Positions 1 to 13,005 are shown, numbered from the stretch's first letter. The stretch is 64,000 nt of DNA from Heliocidaris erythrogramma (GCA_025617745.1 CM046863.1:56867829-56931828); one strand, 5' to 3'. The notes: generated by a model from the letters alone, not told the origin. Numbers and translations: made by a program.

Positions 1-83
1 GGATGAGCGTATCTCATTTTGTTTTCTTAATACAATAACATAATAATGCTTCTCTAAATGACTTTCCTTCATCTATTTTACAG

Positions 84-145
84 ATGATGATGAAGATGAA
101 GGCTTACCGCTGAGAATGAAGACAAATTCTGAGAGGAACAAATAA
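84..145 (+). CDS. possible terminal coding exon of a host gene
   Basis: A pyrimidine-rich stretch ending in TTTTACAG precedes base 84, as at a splice acceptor. After two bases of a split codon the frame reads an acidic run (Asp-Asp-Glu-Asp-Glu), then GLPLRMKTNSERNK, and stops with TAA at 143-145; an AATAAA-like signal overlaps the stop. The acidic patch followed by a basic tail would suit a protein C-terminus, but the rest of the gene would lie left of the window. I do not recognise the protein. The segment is short, so chance is a real alternative. Confidence 0.3.
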
Positions 146-203
146 ATACTTAGCTGCTCCAGTTTTGCATGGTAGGTCTATGCTGTAAGAGTAAGATTGC
201 TAT

Positions 204-394
204 CAGGGGTGTCGATCCGTTTTTGGATTAGGGGGGGGGGGGGCAAAACACCCTAATAGTACTCTACATGATTCTTTTCAACACCTCTTAATTACCAGCT
301 TATCCACGGTTACGGGGGGGGGGAATGATTTATTTGCCCTCTCAATATTATCGGGGGGGGGGGGGCAACTGCCATTGCATAATCGACGCCCCTG
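204..394. mobile_element. short TIR element (hAT-like MITE) with poly-G runs
   Basis: The ends are inverted copies of CAGGGGTGTCGAT (13 bases, one mismatch at the right end). Flanks ATTGCTAT and GTTGTTAT agree at 6 of 8 bases, compatible with a decayed 8-bp hAT-type target duplication. The interior has no coding potential and contains three poly-G runs. hAT assignment is inference from TIR style and possible 8-bp duplication. Confidence 0.5.
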
Positions 395-796
395 GTTGTT
401 ATTAGTAGCTCAATACAATCTAGGTACACATATTTTTTTTCACATAAACATCCCAACTGAATTTTTTGTGACTTTACTAATTTGGTTGCTTTTGAATAGC
501 CTTGAAAATTTTATGTGTCCAACTTTTTTCCTCTTTAAGTACTTTTGAGAATTCACACTTATTATTCCATTTCATATAAAGAGTTGATGCTAACTGTTAA
601 TAGGAAGCTCAAAGTTTCAGGGTTTTATTTTAATTCTAATTGTTGCTTGTTTAATTATCAAATACACAATGGATGCTATTTTCTAAAATCTTTCCTCTTT
701 TCTTTCAACAGATATGGATTTCTACTTCAGCTCTACTGTGAAATAGCCCCCTGCTTTGATCAACATGTATCTCTTCTGGGTCCGCTCGCTGTTCAA

Positions 797-942
797 AAGG
801 ACAGCTATTCATAGAAAACCACTATATTCATTTAACAGACGTTATGAATAGCAGTTCTTATGAATAGTTATGAATAATGGTAATTTGTCTATTTAGAAGG
901 ACCGCTATTCATTTAGTCACGCGTTATGAATAAGCGGTCCTT
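797..942. repeat. two diverged hairpin units
   Basis: Bases 897-942 form a near-perfect hairpin with arms AAGGACCGC-ATTCAT and ATGAAT-GCGGTCCTT. A more decayed copy of the same hairpin lies at 797-858, and ATGAATAG recurs through the interval. The rest of 395-1012 shows nothing else recognisable. Confidence 0.5.
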
Positions 943-1012
943 ATGAATAGCGAGGTTACCCCATATCTTCATATTAAAATCATATCCGGATTCAAGTATA
1001 ATATGCATGTTG

Positions 1013-1283
1013 AGGTGTCGTGGTCTAGTGTATACGTCACCAGACTGTGGATCATATGGTTCACGGTTCGAATCCTGCCGCAGCGCTAATGGCAAAACAG
1101 TCATCTACATTTGTCACTCTCCACCCAGGTGAAGTAAATGGGTACCGGTTGGGAGAAATTGCTTAAATGCCTTAGCGCCTTTCATGGCGGCTCGGCTAAA
1201 GCTGCGGTATTTAAAGGGCAGAGAGTATTATTTGTATAGTAGTTGCGCTATATAAATGGACATACATGTATATTATTATAATT
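1013..1283 (+). mobile_element. tRNA-derived SINE
   Basis: The head carries RNA polymerase III promoter boxes: an A-box-like TGGTCTAGTG at 1021-1030 and a textbook B box GGTTCGAATCC at 1065-1075, spaced as in a tRNA gene. The head does not fold as a full tRNA and runs straight into a non-tRNA body (CACCCAGGTGAAGTAAATGG, then a GCGCTATATAAATG motif) and an AT-rich ATTATTATAATT tail. The body end matches the SINE fragments at 46646-46766 and, reversed, at 17438-17551. A functional tRNA gene is therefore unlikely. No target duplication was found. Confidence 0.75.
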
Positions 1284-2481
1284 AGAATGACTGAACAGGA
1301 GTTTAAAGTTCTTCAATTATATCTTGAGCATTTTACCCACCCCCTCCCCATTTCAAATGTTGTTGTCACATGCAGCCATTTTGTTATAGTAGCTCGTTAT
1401 TGTGAGGAGGTCTTCCTCTTCTGTGTGGCCTATATAGTGAGATTACAGGGCCCCTAAATGATATTAAGATAAGCACTGCCAGGGCCACTCCTTTATTAAA
1501 TCTGCCCGGAGTGTATCACAAACTAATAATAATCTTATCTGATTCTATGAATTTATAAATTATTAAGTAAATTATTATTTTATTCATTATCTACTGAGAA
1601 AATCTATACTATTCAACACTTCATTTGACTTGAAACTATCTAATTAGATCTCTATGTGTGTTCCTCCTGCCCCTTTTTTATAGTTAGATTTATAATAATA
1701 GTAACATGCAATATACATGTACCAACCTAAAAGGAGATGGATCATTTAAAGAGTTCTTACAACTGTCAAAATTATCTTTGTTTTTTAGGAGTAAAATTGT
1801 TGTCATTGGTGTGTGTTGAACAGAAATTAGATGGTCATTTATTTCTTATGTCATTTCTTCTTTGTAGGGGTGTAGTGGGTAAATAATCTTTAAATTGTAA
1901 TTCAAATAATTTACTTCTTGGAAAGGGATTGAAATTAATAACGTATGATTCATTTAGATTGATTTTTTTTTTTTTTAAATGCATGTACATGTACATAATT
2001 TGTACAGAATATTATTTGACCTTGACAAGTCGGCTGTGATGGAACTATATTGTACTGTAGTATATGAAAAAAGTGTATGACTGCAGATGAATTATATAAA
2101 TTATGTTGGATTTTTTAAAGGAGAAGAAGTAAACGTGTATTTAAGAAGTAAGACAATTGTCTAAACTTCTCTGAAAACTCCTCATTTCTGCATGCAAGAA
2201 AATATTCATTAAAAAGTAAAAAAATATAAACGTATTTCTGAATCGACGTGTATAAACTATTGTACCTTAAATCTTGATTGTGAGAAAGATATACATGTAA
2301 TTGAAAATTATTCTGTGAACATGATGAAGGTGCTTTCACATTATATCAATGAAATGAACCATATAGGGGAGGGTGAATGAACAAGGACGTGTGATCAAGG
2401 TGTATGTATGAGATAGAGAGGGAAGACAAAAAAGATGAGAAAAGGCGAAACTGAGAAGATATGGTGAAAAGGAAAGAGAGA
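1284..2481. other. AT-rich interval with no recognised feature
   Basis: I see only AT-rich sequence and short homopolymers (for example poly-T near 1965). Short open frames here have no recognisable similarity. Confidence 0.5.
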
Positions 2482-2816
2482 AGGGGCGGATCCAGGGGGC
2501 ACTTCCGGCCCTGCCCCCCCCCCCCCCTTTGGAAGAAAAGTATGCATTTTGTGCCCCCTTTTAGAATGAAGACCTTTTTTCTTTTCTTTTTTTTGTTTTG
2601 CTTGTAAGCAAATTATGGAGGGGAAACTGGAACCCCCCCCCCCCCCCCCACTGAGCAAATTTTGAAGGTCTGGCGAAATTTTGTTGTTGTTGACAAACGC
2701 CCCCCCCCCCCCCCCGAGTGACTTTTCGAGAAGCTGGCGAGACCAACCAAATACGGGTCTACCTTGACAAACCTTCATTTGTGCCCCCTCTTATACTCAA
2801 TCCTGGATCCGCCCCT
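2482..2816. mobile_element. TIR element with GGGGCGGATCCAGG ends
   Basis: Perfect 15-bp terminal inverted repeats, AGGGGCGGATCCAGG at the left and its complement at the right. The interior has poly-C runs at about 2514-2527, 2633-2650 and 2700-2715 and no credible gene. The element at 57333-57570 has closely related ends, so they belong to one family. The open frames here are poly-Gly or poly-Pro artefacts. No clear target duplication. Confidence 0.6.
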
Positions 2817-3788
2817 GGGTGAGGTCTGAACTCCTCTAAAAAATAATAACAATGAAATAGGTTAATAAATGAATATATACATACAAATACACACCTAATA
2901 TTAATATTGATTATTAATTAATAAAAAAAACCACTAAATATTTCAATAAATGAATAAAAAATAATACAAAAAATAAATCATGAATAACCAAAAATTAATG
3001 AATAGAAAAACTTTTTAATAAAAGATAATAATATGAATTGAATTAATCCATGTCGAAATTTCCAATTTCCAATTAAATTCCCTGCAGCAAGAATCACTGG
3101 TTTGCTTTAACATTGTTGTTGTTGCTGGTATTTTTTATGGATGTGTTTAGCCGTTATCATAAATTATGAAATATTCATACCCTGACAGCACAGCTACGTC
3201 CTCGGGCACGTCCAGGGCAGCGAGATGGTATGACGCTCGGTACCTTTCCCTCGCCTTGCCCAGCCGCCTACGCTGACGCTAGCTAGACTGTATACCGTTA
3301 ACAAGCTCAGCAGACGACGCATTCATTCATACCGCATTTTGATGGATCAGCGAATGGATTTTATTTAATTTCAGCAGTACGCCCGCAGCGGAGAGAGGTT
3401 ACCCCTATCCCGAAATGCATTGCGAATGGTCACAAAATCAGCTTGCCGAAAACGTCATGAATTTAGCACACTGGAACAATCACTGATCACAAAGGTGCCG
3501 ACTTACGATAAGATTATAGATTATAGAAATAAAATTTACACGGTATCATGAATGGAATAATGTTTCAAATAATGTATTCTTGCATTACATATTTTTTTTT
3601 GAAATCTGCATCTATTCGTAGTATCTCCTTTTGTCTTCATGTCGCTATCAATTCGTCATTGTATTACTTCGATTTATGGTTTTGTTGGCATGCCTACCAA
3701 AATGTGCGCGCACTTCAACTGCTTGCGCGTAAGAAGTGAACCTTCCTCATAGCAAGACTGCAAAGTGTTGCCGCCCTCTACGTTCGTT
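2817..3788. other. unassigned interval; AT-rich then GC-richer
   Basis: 2820-3170 is low-complexity AT-rich sequence. 3180-3520 is distinctly richer in GC and CpG. I could not place a promoter or exon there with confidence. Confidence 0.35.
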
Positions 3789-3952
3789 GATCACCATCTT
3801 AAAGGGCAGAGGAGTGACCACTTTTTCAAAATGGCAGATTAACTCTTTTAACCTGCTGGATTCAGCCTTTATTGTGTTGCATCCAAAATGTTAAAAGTGT
3901 TAATCTACTATGTTGAAAAGGTGGTCACTCCTCAGCCCTTTTAAATGGTGAT
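3789..3952. mobile_element. hairpin MITE with ~60-bp TIRs
   Basis: About 60 bases from CACCATCTTAAAGGGC onward reappear inverted, ending at 3950, with few mismatches and a loop of about 36 bases. The arms share GAGGAGTGACCAC and AGATTAA. This is foldback MITE architecture with no coding capacity. Confidence 0.65.
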
Positions 3953-4204
3953 TTAACACTTTAATTTTTAGAGTTTATATATATATATAATAGAGAGCCC
4001 ACAACGAACCTCGGGCCACGAATTATTGGTGCCCCTGCCCTATATCCAGAATTAATCAGCATCAAAAACTCTATGTATGTGCCAAATAACATGTTTTCTT
4101 GAAAAGGTGTACAATTATTTCACTATTCTGCACAACTATTTTCCCAGGTCCTGGGGGTTGCTGCCGCCTAAGCTTAAGCTGTGTTGAGTAGCGGTCCAAT
4201 CAAC

Positions 4205-4425
4205 GTACGCCTACAAAACTGTAATGATATTATGGGATGGTTTGTTCCTCTTCTGGAGGCAACCCTACAAAAGGTAGCGTGTTTAATGACATACCGACCG
4301 TGAAACATTTAACCTCGATGAGTTGCAGGTAAACAGGAAGTTGAAGTAAGTAGGGTTTATGGAATAAGTAAGAGACAGAAATCGAACCTGAACTTAAAGT
4401 GCAATGTATTTATTACTATCCAAAA
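4205..4425 (+). repeat. microsatellite-associated module, copy 1
   Basis: Shares GGATGGTTTGTTCC, then CTTCTGG, ACAAAAGG, a GACCGTGAAA core, TTTAACCT-GATG and a CAATGTATTTA end with other copies in this window. Here the trinucleotide tail is lost. Confidence 0.55.
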
Positions 4426-6084
4426 TTTTACGAAAGTCCTCTTGCTCGCTTTCCAGCAGCCCGACCATCAATGGCCAATATTTCTGTTCAATTATTTCAG
4501 ATGATGTGCGCTACAAAATTCAGTTCGCATTTACTGATGGCAGGAATCAGGTAACCCCTCTCCCCCATCATGTCTAGTATTTGTTCTTGTGAGATATTCT
4601 TTAATCATGGTACCCTCAACAACCTTCTCTGACATCACATTTCCACCGGTTGTAGTCTTTTCTGATTCTTAGTCCATCATTCAGTTGGATTTAGCAGTAG
4701 TGACTGACTATACATATCATCTTTTGAACATTATTTTCAAGGTTTAGTTTACATCTCCAAAAATCACTAGTACTATACCCCAATACATACCGCCAGCGTC
4801 ACCACGACCTATACTGCAACTATATATATTTTCAATTTCAATTCTTTCTATTTATTTCAATAATTTTTAAAAAAGCTACATTTACCAAAAATATAGAATA
4901 ATAACAGTAAAGTGGTGCATGAATGAGAAGACAGCATATAGGAATATTGGAGCTGCCACCAAAAATGGAATTTTTCTCCCAGAATTCGTTAAATCCTGTT
5001 ATTCCTTTTACTCAATTAAAGTCAAAGTTAACACGATGTAACTATCGGAATATACGAGGTAAACTTTCTGTGTCAACTCTTCATCATCATCATCATCACC
5101 GTTATCATCATCAACACCATCGTCATTTCATCATCAATATGCTTTTAACTTAGGATTTCAATTATTTATCCATTCTGCTTATTTAAACATGCTTTAGCTA
5201 ATATTTGCTGGGGCTGCCATATTCTGAAGCAAATTGCTTATAATGACATTCCTTCTTCCGCTAATGATTTTATATTTGATGAATTACAATAATATGACAA
5301 TTTATCATTTCATGTTTGTTACATAAACATTATGCTTGTTGATTCATGATTCATTGCCAAAAAGTAGTTTTGTATTTTATTTTATATAATATGTTACCGA
5401 AAAATGTGGTAGGCCTGCTTATATGAATGCAGAAGAAAAATAAATTAAAAAATTAAAAAATTAAAAGTGTATAAACAACATGATTGAAATAGGACCAAAG
5501 CAAAGCAAAAATCAAACAATATAAAAGTAAGAGTAATATATAAAGACTTCATTTGATATGTGAAAGGTGTCTTGTTCCAGATTTGGGGTCCCCTTGCAGA
5601 AGATAGAGTTTTATGCTATATTAGTTCTCGAGAACTTTGTGTAGACATTTATACAAAAGTTACCAGAGAGATTGTAGTAAAACCACAGTAAAAACTGCTA
5701 AATTAAAATCGGAGAGAGCGGATACATTTAATATTTTCAAATGGGAGAATAATAGATTAGTATGAGCAAGGGTACTGGCATGAAAAATAAACAGTATCTA
5801 ATAGCCATTTTCTGTAATCAGAATAAACTAGACACTGAATAATTAGTTGAAGAACCCCCAGGCAACATTGCAGTATTAACGCAATGTAGATCTATAACAT
5901 TAATAATATTTTTGGTGGAAATTACTTGAGTTTGTATAACATTCATATATAATTTGATAATTAGGTATAGCTTAAAGTCAATGTTACCATGCCAAGATAA
6001 TTTACTATCAGAACTTACACCTAAGAATTTCAGTGAAATAGAAATACTGCTTCTGCTGCTGTTGATATTACGAACTCTACTACT

Positions 6085-6170
6085 CCTTACTCCTAACAAT
6101 ACTCCTACTACTACTACTTCTTCTTCTTCTTCTTCTACTTCTATTACTACTAGTACTACTCCTACTACTT
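6085..6170. repeat. (ACT/TCT)n microsatellite
   Basis: Imperfect trinucleotide run at the same point in the duplication unit as the microsatellites at 19375-19435 (U3) and 45680-45720 (U4). Confidence 0.8.
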
Positions 6171-6433
6171 CTACGCTTAACGTGGTAGTTACAACATACT
6201 ACACAGCCTGAATTAATGCATTTCCCAAACTGAGATCCAAATAGCAGTTCTACCGTTAAAACGTATTTGTGCCTACTTCATGACAACGTTCAAAAGCTTA
6301 TACCTCTTGATTATACACTGTCTTGCTGAACTATTGTTCAACTCTAACATCCCTAGATTGGACAGAGCTTTTGATTAAAAAACGTATGTATTGAACGAAC
6401 TGTGGTCATGGTGATAGTGTTCAAAATATTCGT

Positions 6434-7303
6434 AATTATTATTTATTTATTTATTATGGTATATGATGATTGACCAGCAGCACAGGGGCTGAAGGGGTCA
6501 ATTTACAATCAGATATATATGTGCATATATACAATAGAATCGTATCAAATATATCGTCGGTGATACGGCGAAGTGACGAAAACATATTCGCCAGTTCGAA
6601 AAATCCCGATTTGCAAAATGAGGATTTTGTTAATTTTTTTTTCTTTATTTTTTCCAAAATTCGTCATTATTATGAATTAAAATTTTGCTAATCGGTAAAT
6701 CAGAGTAAGCCCTATCCATTTTTCAGAAAATCTCAAAATCGAAGGTCTAACCCAGAATTGAGGTTAGTGTCACTTCGTCATATCACCGACGATATAAAAA
6801 GATACATAATTGGAAGCAAAACGAAAATACTAAGATTTACGCTACACAAATAATAAGATAACAAGTGTGAAGAAATGAGAGAAAGAAAGAAAAAGTAAAG
6901 AATAGGAAAGAAAAGGGAAGAGAAAGAAGGAAGGAGATAGATAGAAAGGAGAAGATTTGGGAGCAATACATAAATATAACCAAGTTAGAAAGCCATAACC
7001 ATGTAAAATGAGTCATGACATCTAGGCATGGAATCTGAGAAGGGAAAATGTGTGGGATGCAAAGCGTGGGGGGGGGGGGGGGTTATTTCAAGTTTCTGGC
7101 AAGGTGATGGATGGTGGATTTTCGATATCGTTCTGTATTGCATTTAATTGTAGGGAAGCCAGTCATGTTACGAAGCTGTCTTAAATTTGAATTACATCTA
7201 GGGACGGGAAGAAGGTGCTTGTGGTGATTAGAGTTTTTGATTTTTTGTCCAAAGCTTAGCAAAATGGAATCTCTTTTATCAGATAGAGTAGTGAGTTTAG
7301 TTA
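6434..7303 (-). pseudogene. LINE 3' fragment with reverse-transcriptase C-terminal relic
   Basis: Absent from the matching sites of U3 (20350), U2 (13050) and U4 (45955), so it inserted only in U1. On the minus strand 7083-7307 encodes a peptide typical of LINE ORF2 C-termini, with LLPVPRCNSNLRQ followed by RYRKSTIHHLARNLK, then a stop. The 3' UTR follows and ends in an (AAAT)n tail at about 6434-6452, the signature of target-primed reverse transcription. The element is severely 5'-truncated and has no catalytic domain. A TIR element is nested in its 3' UTR at 6550-6796. Confidence 0.65.
6550..6796. mobile_element. MITE with ~30-bp TIRs nested in a LINE 3' UTR
   Basis: TIRs TATATCGTCGGTGATA followed by CGAAGTGAC, with two mismatches over about 30 bases between arms, flanked by TA, consistent with a Tc1/mariner-type target. 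The 250-bp interior is non-coding. Confidence 0.65.
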
Positions 7304-8289
7304 TCATAGAAAGAAATCAAAACATGAAAAAACGTTGTCTCCTTGGTAACTTGGAATTTTCGGGTACGGTAGGCAAGTTTCGGCAACTCATGTGGTTTGT
7401 ATTATATATTCGTTGAAATACAATACCTATTTTGGAAAGCATTTATTTCAGACTTCAATGAATGATGACATTTCAGAGTTTGGTATCATTGCAGGGTGGT
7501 CTTTAAAACATGGCATGCATACAGAAATATGTATTTACATACATGATCACATATAAGTCCAAACAAAGGAAGATATTTAGATAACGACATATTTGATATT
7601 TCATGCCTTAAACTGAGGATACATAGTTTGGTATTATCAAAATCATTCATACTGATAACTGGTAGACCTCAAGTTGATCCTATTTTATCTGCTATCCTAT
7701 CGGAGCGGACCATTCGACTATTTAGAAGGGTGCAATGGTACATTTCTCCAGCCTCACAAAATTTCAGGCATGACAAAATTAATTGACTTTTCAATCAACG
7801 TGACGAGTTATTTCCAAGTTAAATTAAAATATATTGCTCTTAAAATATCATGAATTGTGATTGATTTTCCAAATACTTTCCTGTTAACATCTCTTGTTAA
7901 GTTTAAACTTTGAAGCCAACCTTCATATTAAATGGTGAATTAAATGGAGTATTTGGCCACGTATCAAGCTCAATAGAGTGTAACACCATTCTTAAAGTAT
8001 GTTTTAAAATTATATCGGAAATCCCTTCAAACATAAAAGCCATTAGCATGATTAGCTTATGTATGAACTATAAAAAAGAGCATGTCTAAAAATATTTAAT
8101 CAAGACTAACGTAGTCGAATTTGTTAGCTCGCTCACTTCTCTCACTTGCAAGTATCTATAAATTCACTGTAGTGGTGTTAATGACACTTCAGTTAATATA
8201 AATAGTAAAGGTCAATCAAAGTCATAATTTACAGTTGATGAAGAGACGGATTGCATGAACAGTCGTTGCCCTAACAACAAACATAAAAA

Positions 8290-8480
8290 CGAAACCCAGC
8301 CTAAAGGCTGGGTTTAAACCACACTTTGACCGTGGTTTAATTTAAACCGAAGTTCAGAATATGGGCTATAATGTTTTACTGATAATTATTAGAAGCACTC
8401 TACTCATAACAAATTAGTGGCATGATAAGGGCAGGTTTAGACTGGGTTTAAACCACACTTAGACCGCAGTTTAATTCGTA
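8290..8480. repeat. diverged tandem repeat (U1 form)
   Basis: Two partial copies of a ~110-bp unit containing AGACTGGGTTTAAACCACAC, GTTCAGAAT, GGGCTATAATGTTTTACTG and TTAGTGGCAT. U3 has about three copies (21600-21970) and U4 one (48000-48075). Confidence 0.55.
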
Positions 8481-10352
8481 ATAGCTATATATATGGAATG
8501 TAACTTTATTTGAAAACATGGGCATCTAAACACTTGTCCGAACTTAGAGTTCAGGAGCTAATCATATAGAATATATACCCTGTGGTGGACACTTTTTTTA
8601 ATGCGCATAACTGACCTCAAGGCCTGAAGAATTGGTGTGTGTGTGTGTGTAATAGACCGCTTCTGTAATGTTATACAAATTTCTGCATATATAATTATTC
8701 TCTGACCATTTTAGCGACGAGCTATTCCATTAACCCGCTTTTTATAGATGAGCCCAATGCTTGGAATCCAGTTTGCATACATCATTTGTTGCTATGCCCG
8801 GCAAGCAGGTTGTCAAGAACTACCTCTGAAAGGTATGTATAAAATTTGCAGACATTACCGAAGCGGTCTATTGGGTCTTTACAGACGTGTATTAATCAGA
8901 TATGATTTTTTAACGTCACCATCCGAAACATGTGACTCAGTCTCGAACCTGGATCCGCGAAATCAGTTTATAACTTCCACTGTTAGCTGGATTACAGGTG
9001 CACGCCACAAGCCCAGTTGAACATTAAAAAAACTCTATGTATACGGAAAATTCCATGTTTTTTAATGAATAAGTGCACAGTTATTAATGTTTACTACTCC
9101 GCTAGACTAATTTCCCAGGTCAACATGGCATGCATGAGCGATGCTGCAGCTTGTCGACCCAATTTGCGTTGAGGAGCGGTCCAATCAACTCGCATCTACG
9201 AAACTTAACCCTTTAATTTGCATATGAAGGTGTACAACTTCCTTTGTAGTTTAACATGTACAAATCGTTCCATGCAAGACGACTCCAATGTCATGAATAT
9301 TCAAAATAAGCGTCGTCAGTTGTCTTCTTATATACACCAATCAGCTGCGTCGCCTTTGCCATGTCTTCTGCCGCACCCTTTGATTTGCATGTGAATGCGA
9401 ATAACTTGCAATTTATTTTAATATATTGGAATCGCCCTGTGCTTCTTGTTTTTTGAAGATTTGTTTTTTACAGACATGTATCAAGTCTGGGACCGACCTA
9501 TAACGTCGGTTGTGATAGTTGACTCAATCTTTATGAATATTCATATATGAATTGCTGCCAGTGTTCTTTAATCAGCCGCACATTTTGATTCGCATGTTTT
9601 CTTCTGCGTCACGACTATTATGATTCCGGAGCCTTGTTGGAAGTACGTCAACTCTTACCTTAAACATGTTAGTTCTAGATGTTATTCAAGAGTTTAAGAA
9701 GAATAATATGAGTGTATCCTTACTTTCAAATTGTCTAGTCCTGACAGGTGTACAAATAAAAATGTCCACTTTCTGCTTTCTGATCCAATGCAAACTTGTA
9801 TCAGAGGATAATGGTCAAATTACTGCAGCCATTGCTCCAGGATAGTATGATAAATAGCTGTGCTGCAAAACGAAGTGACAAAAACGGTTCCAGAATTAGT
9901 TTATTTCAAAGGACATATATTAGATTTAGCTAAAAGGCAAACGTGTCTTTAAATCCCATGTTCTGTGTCTGGATATCGAGAAGGCTTTTGTTTTTACTTC
10001 GGTGAATAGCAGTGCTGTATGAAGAAATGACGAATAGTTTCCTGGTCCGTATAAAATTGATGAATCCAGTGTCATATAAAACTATATTCCTCCCAGTGAG
10101 AGTATATGCTTTTTAATGTCTTCGTAGAAAAATAAATTTAACCAGGAATACAATCATGTAGATCAGTTCGGATATCTAATAGATAACTGCCTAATTCTTA
10201 CAAACTCCAATTCTGCACTCTCCAAACTCTCACTGGTCTGCGCTTAAATGTAGTATTCAGAGACCCTGATGTGTATCTGTCGCCCCTCCAAATGAAAACT
10301 AAATTTCAAACTGACTCCAAACGGCAATAGCATATTTTGGATCGGTTTGTTA

Positions 10353-12480
10353 ATTAAGTTAATAGATTACTTAAGTCTAGTAAAAAGCAATATTTTCATT
10401 AAAGAATTTTCGATTGTAAAAATAATAGTGAATTATGGAAATGTATTAAAGAAATAGTACCTGCCAAAGATAAATCTTCTTCAAATAAAGTTGTAGTCGA
10501 GGGAAATGAATTTGATGACCCGGTGTATATTGCAAACCATTTTAATGATTATTTCATATCAGTCACTAAGGACTTGACTGCTGATAGTAGCGAAATCTCT
10601 GGAAGTCAGTTTTTGGCTCATCATAATTTATCTCAAGAAAATGTAACTTTCTGTTTACCCATTGTAAATGATGTTGTTGTTGTAAACGTCATAAAGAGTT
10701 TAAACACAAATGCTTCTTGTATCCTTGATGGCATAAGTTGTAAAATATTTAAACTATGTGGTCAAGGTGTGATTCTTCACTTGTGACTTTGATCAATAAG
10801 TCTTTTTCATCTTGTTGCTTCCCTCGTGAATGGAAGGAAGCTAAAGTTTTACCTCTTCATAAAAAGGGTATTTTTTAAAAATAAATGAATAATTTTCGAC
10901 CTCTGTGTTAAGTGTATTTTCTAAGATAATAGAAAAGATTATAAACATGGAACTAGATTCGTTCTTGAATGACACTGATATTTTATCTGAAAACCGATTC
11001 GGATTTAGGAAGAAAATATTCAACTGAAACTGCCTTGGTCTGTATGGTTAACGATGGGTGTACAAGTATTAATAATGGGAACATGGTTGGTGTTATTTTG
11101 AAATTCATAGATCTCAAAAAAGCGTTTGACTTGGTAGACTTAGATTTGTTATTATGTAAGATGAAATATCACGGTGTTTCCTCAGATGCCATCAAGTGGT
11201 TTCACTCTTATTTATTCAAAGCGTGTTTAGTGTAAACGGGCATTGTCTGACAGTAAAACAATTTGTAAAGGTGTACCACAGGGATCTATTTTGGGCGCAA
11301 AGTTATTTTCCATATTTATAAATGATAAGCCTAAGGTACTGAAACATTCTAAAATTGTTTTGTACGTGGATGATACATCGATATATGCGGAAGGTACAAC
11401 TTTATCTGAAATACAAAGTAAATTACAAGAAGATTTTAAAAATTTTGACTGGTTAGAAAGAAACCGCGTGATGATAAATTATGAAAAACAAAATGCATAC
11501 TAATTGGTACACGAACTAGACTATCGCAATCTGTGCAGTCTAATGAAACCCCTTTTAACATGATTTGTGATAACCATGAGGAACAAGTTTTATCCTTTGA
11601 ATGTTTGGGAGTAACGATAGATAATGAGCTCTCGTGGAAGGAACATGTATCCAAAGTATCTGGTACAGTAAGCAGGAATCTTGGTGTATTAAATAAGAAG
11701 ATTAAAAGGGCGTGTTAATGAAAATACATCACTCACCATGTATAATGTTATGGTTTATATGCCTATCCTAGATTATTGTTGTACTGTTTGGGGATAGATT
11801 CAAGGAAGACACTGAAAGATTAATCAAGTTGCAGAAAGGGCTGCTAGGATGATTTTAAAAGCAGATTTTATGACTCCTTCTCATAGGTTATTCGCTTCTT
11901 TAGGCTGGACGCATTTTGTACATATACAGTTCGTTTTTTCAGATATATACTAATGTTTAAATGCATGAAATGTATTGCCCCCTGATGTTGTGAAGTTATT
12001 TGTTTTAGGAAAGACCTTCATACACATGGAACTAGATCATCGTCTCAAAATAAGTTACGTTATCCCAAATGCGATACAGAGTCCTTCAAACATTCTTTTC
12101 ACTATTTAGCAGTCTCACTTTGGAACAGTTTGGAACCCTCTTGTCAAAAAATACAATGTCTTGCATCCTTCCGTCAATATTTGCAGAATAATCTTTAATT
12201 GCCTTCCTTATAATTCAATTTGTTTATCAATTGCGTTTGTAATTTTAGCAAACATGTGTTATGTCATTGCTGAATAAGATGTTTATTATGTGTTTATTAC
12301 ACACAACGATATTACACATGATATTTATTAAATATCCATGTATGATGCTCGCATTTTATTTCTATTCTGTGCAGGACTCCAAGGAGGAGCAGCATTTGTT
12401 GATTTGGTTCCCTGATTAAATATTGTAAAAATAAATAAATAAATAAATAAATACATTGTGAATAAATCACCATTAATTCG
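10353..12480 (+). pseudogene. degenerate LINE reverse transcriptase (U1 copy)
   Basis: Broken by frameshifts and stops but easily read: linker (VYIANHFNDYFISVTKDL, 10523 on), RT motif A (DLKKAFDLVDLDLLLCKMK, about 11113), GVPQGSILGAKLF (about 11271), the catalytic YVDD (about 11361) and the LGVTIDNELSWKEHV block (about 11608). It ends with an (AAAT)n tail at 12430-12452. The same element is in U3 at 25018-27579. In U1 the LINE start is joined directly to duplication sequence at 10352, so the 5' part and its flank were deleted here. It cannot be mobile; no endonuclease domain is present. Confidence 0.85.
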
Positions 12481-12774
12481 AGAGGCTATACCAGAATGTA
12501 ATAAGCAAAATTATGTGTGTATACTTAGTTTCATCAAGTTGTCTAGTCTTGATTGGTGTGAAACTTCAAATGTGCACTTTCTGCTTTCTGATCCAATGCT
12601 AATTTGTTTCTGAGGATAATGGTCAAATTATTGCGGCAAATGCTCCGGGATAGTATGATTAAAAGCTGTGTTGCACAACGATTTGACGGGTTTCCTGGTA
12701 TGTCGTAGAACTGATGACTCCAACTAAATTCAAAAGATTAAGTTGGACATGTTGACATCCTGACTCCTACCACC

Positions 12775-12808
12775 ACTATTTCTACTACTACTACTACATC
12801 AACAACTG

Positions 12809-12843
<35 letters not shown>

Positions 12844-13005
12844 GCTGCTGCTGATACTACTACTACTATTACCACCACCACCATCACCACCACCACCATT
12901 ACTACTATTTCCTAAACTATGACTACTCGTGCTTTCTACTACTGCTACTACTACTACTACTACTACTGCGACTACTACTACGACTACTACTACTACTACT
13001 ACTTT
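12775..13005. repeat. (TAC)n-rich microsatellite
   Basis: Imperfect (ACT)n with CCA interruptions. The poly-Ser and poly-Val frames across it are artefacts. It marks the U2 rearrangement junction. Confidence 0.9.

Larger units (their letters stand above)
3995..12480. repeat. duplication unit copy U1
   Basis: Starts with a segment (CAACGAACCTCGGGCCACGA) that recurs at 16998 and stays collinear with U3 and, from about 5650, with U4 (from 45195). Landmarks: the AAGTTACCAGAGA block at 5650; the microsatellite at 6060-6170; the GTTGTCTCCTTGG block at 7335; the GTGGTGGACACT block at 8582; the GTCTAGTCCTGACAGG block at 9735. U1-specific additions are a LINE fragment (6434-7303) and, at its end, a LINE shared with U3. 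Small (TG)n, (CAT)n and poly-G runs sit near 8635, 5085 and 7067. Confidence 0.7.

Noticed and set aside
545-814. An exon at about 712-814 after TTTCTTTCAACAG
   Set aside because: The acceptor-like site is plausible but the encoded peptide is unfamiliar, there is no partner exon and the 3' part runs into the hairpin repeat.
1013-1085. A genuine tRNA gene
   Set aside because: A and B boxes are present, but the arms do not close into a cloverleaf and the sequence continues into a SINE body and AT-rich tail.
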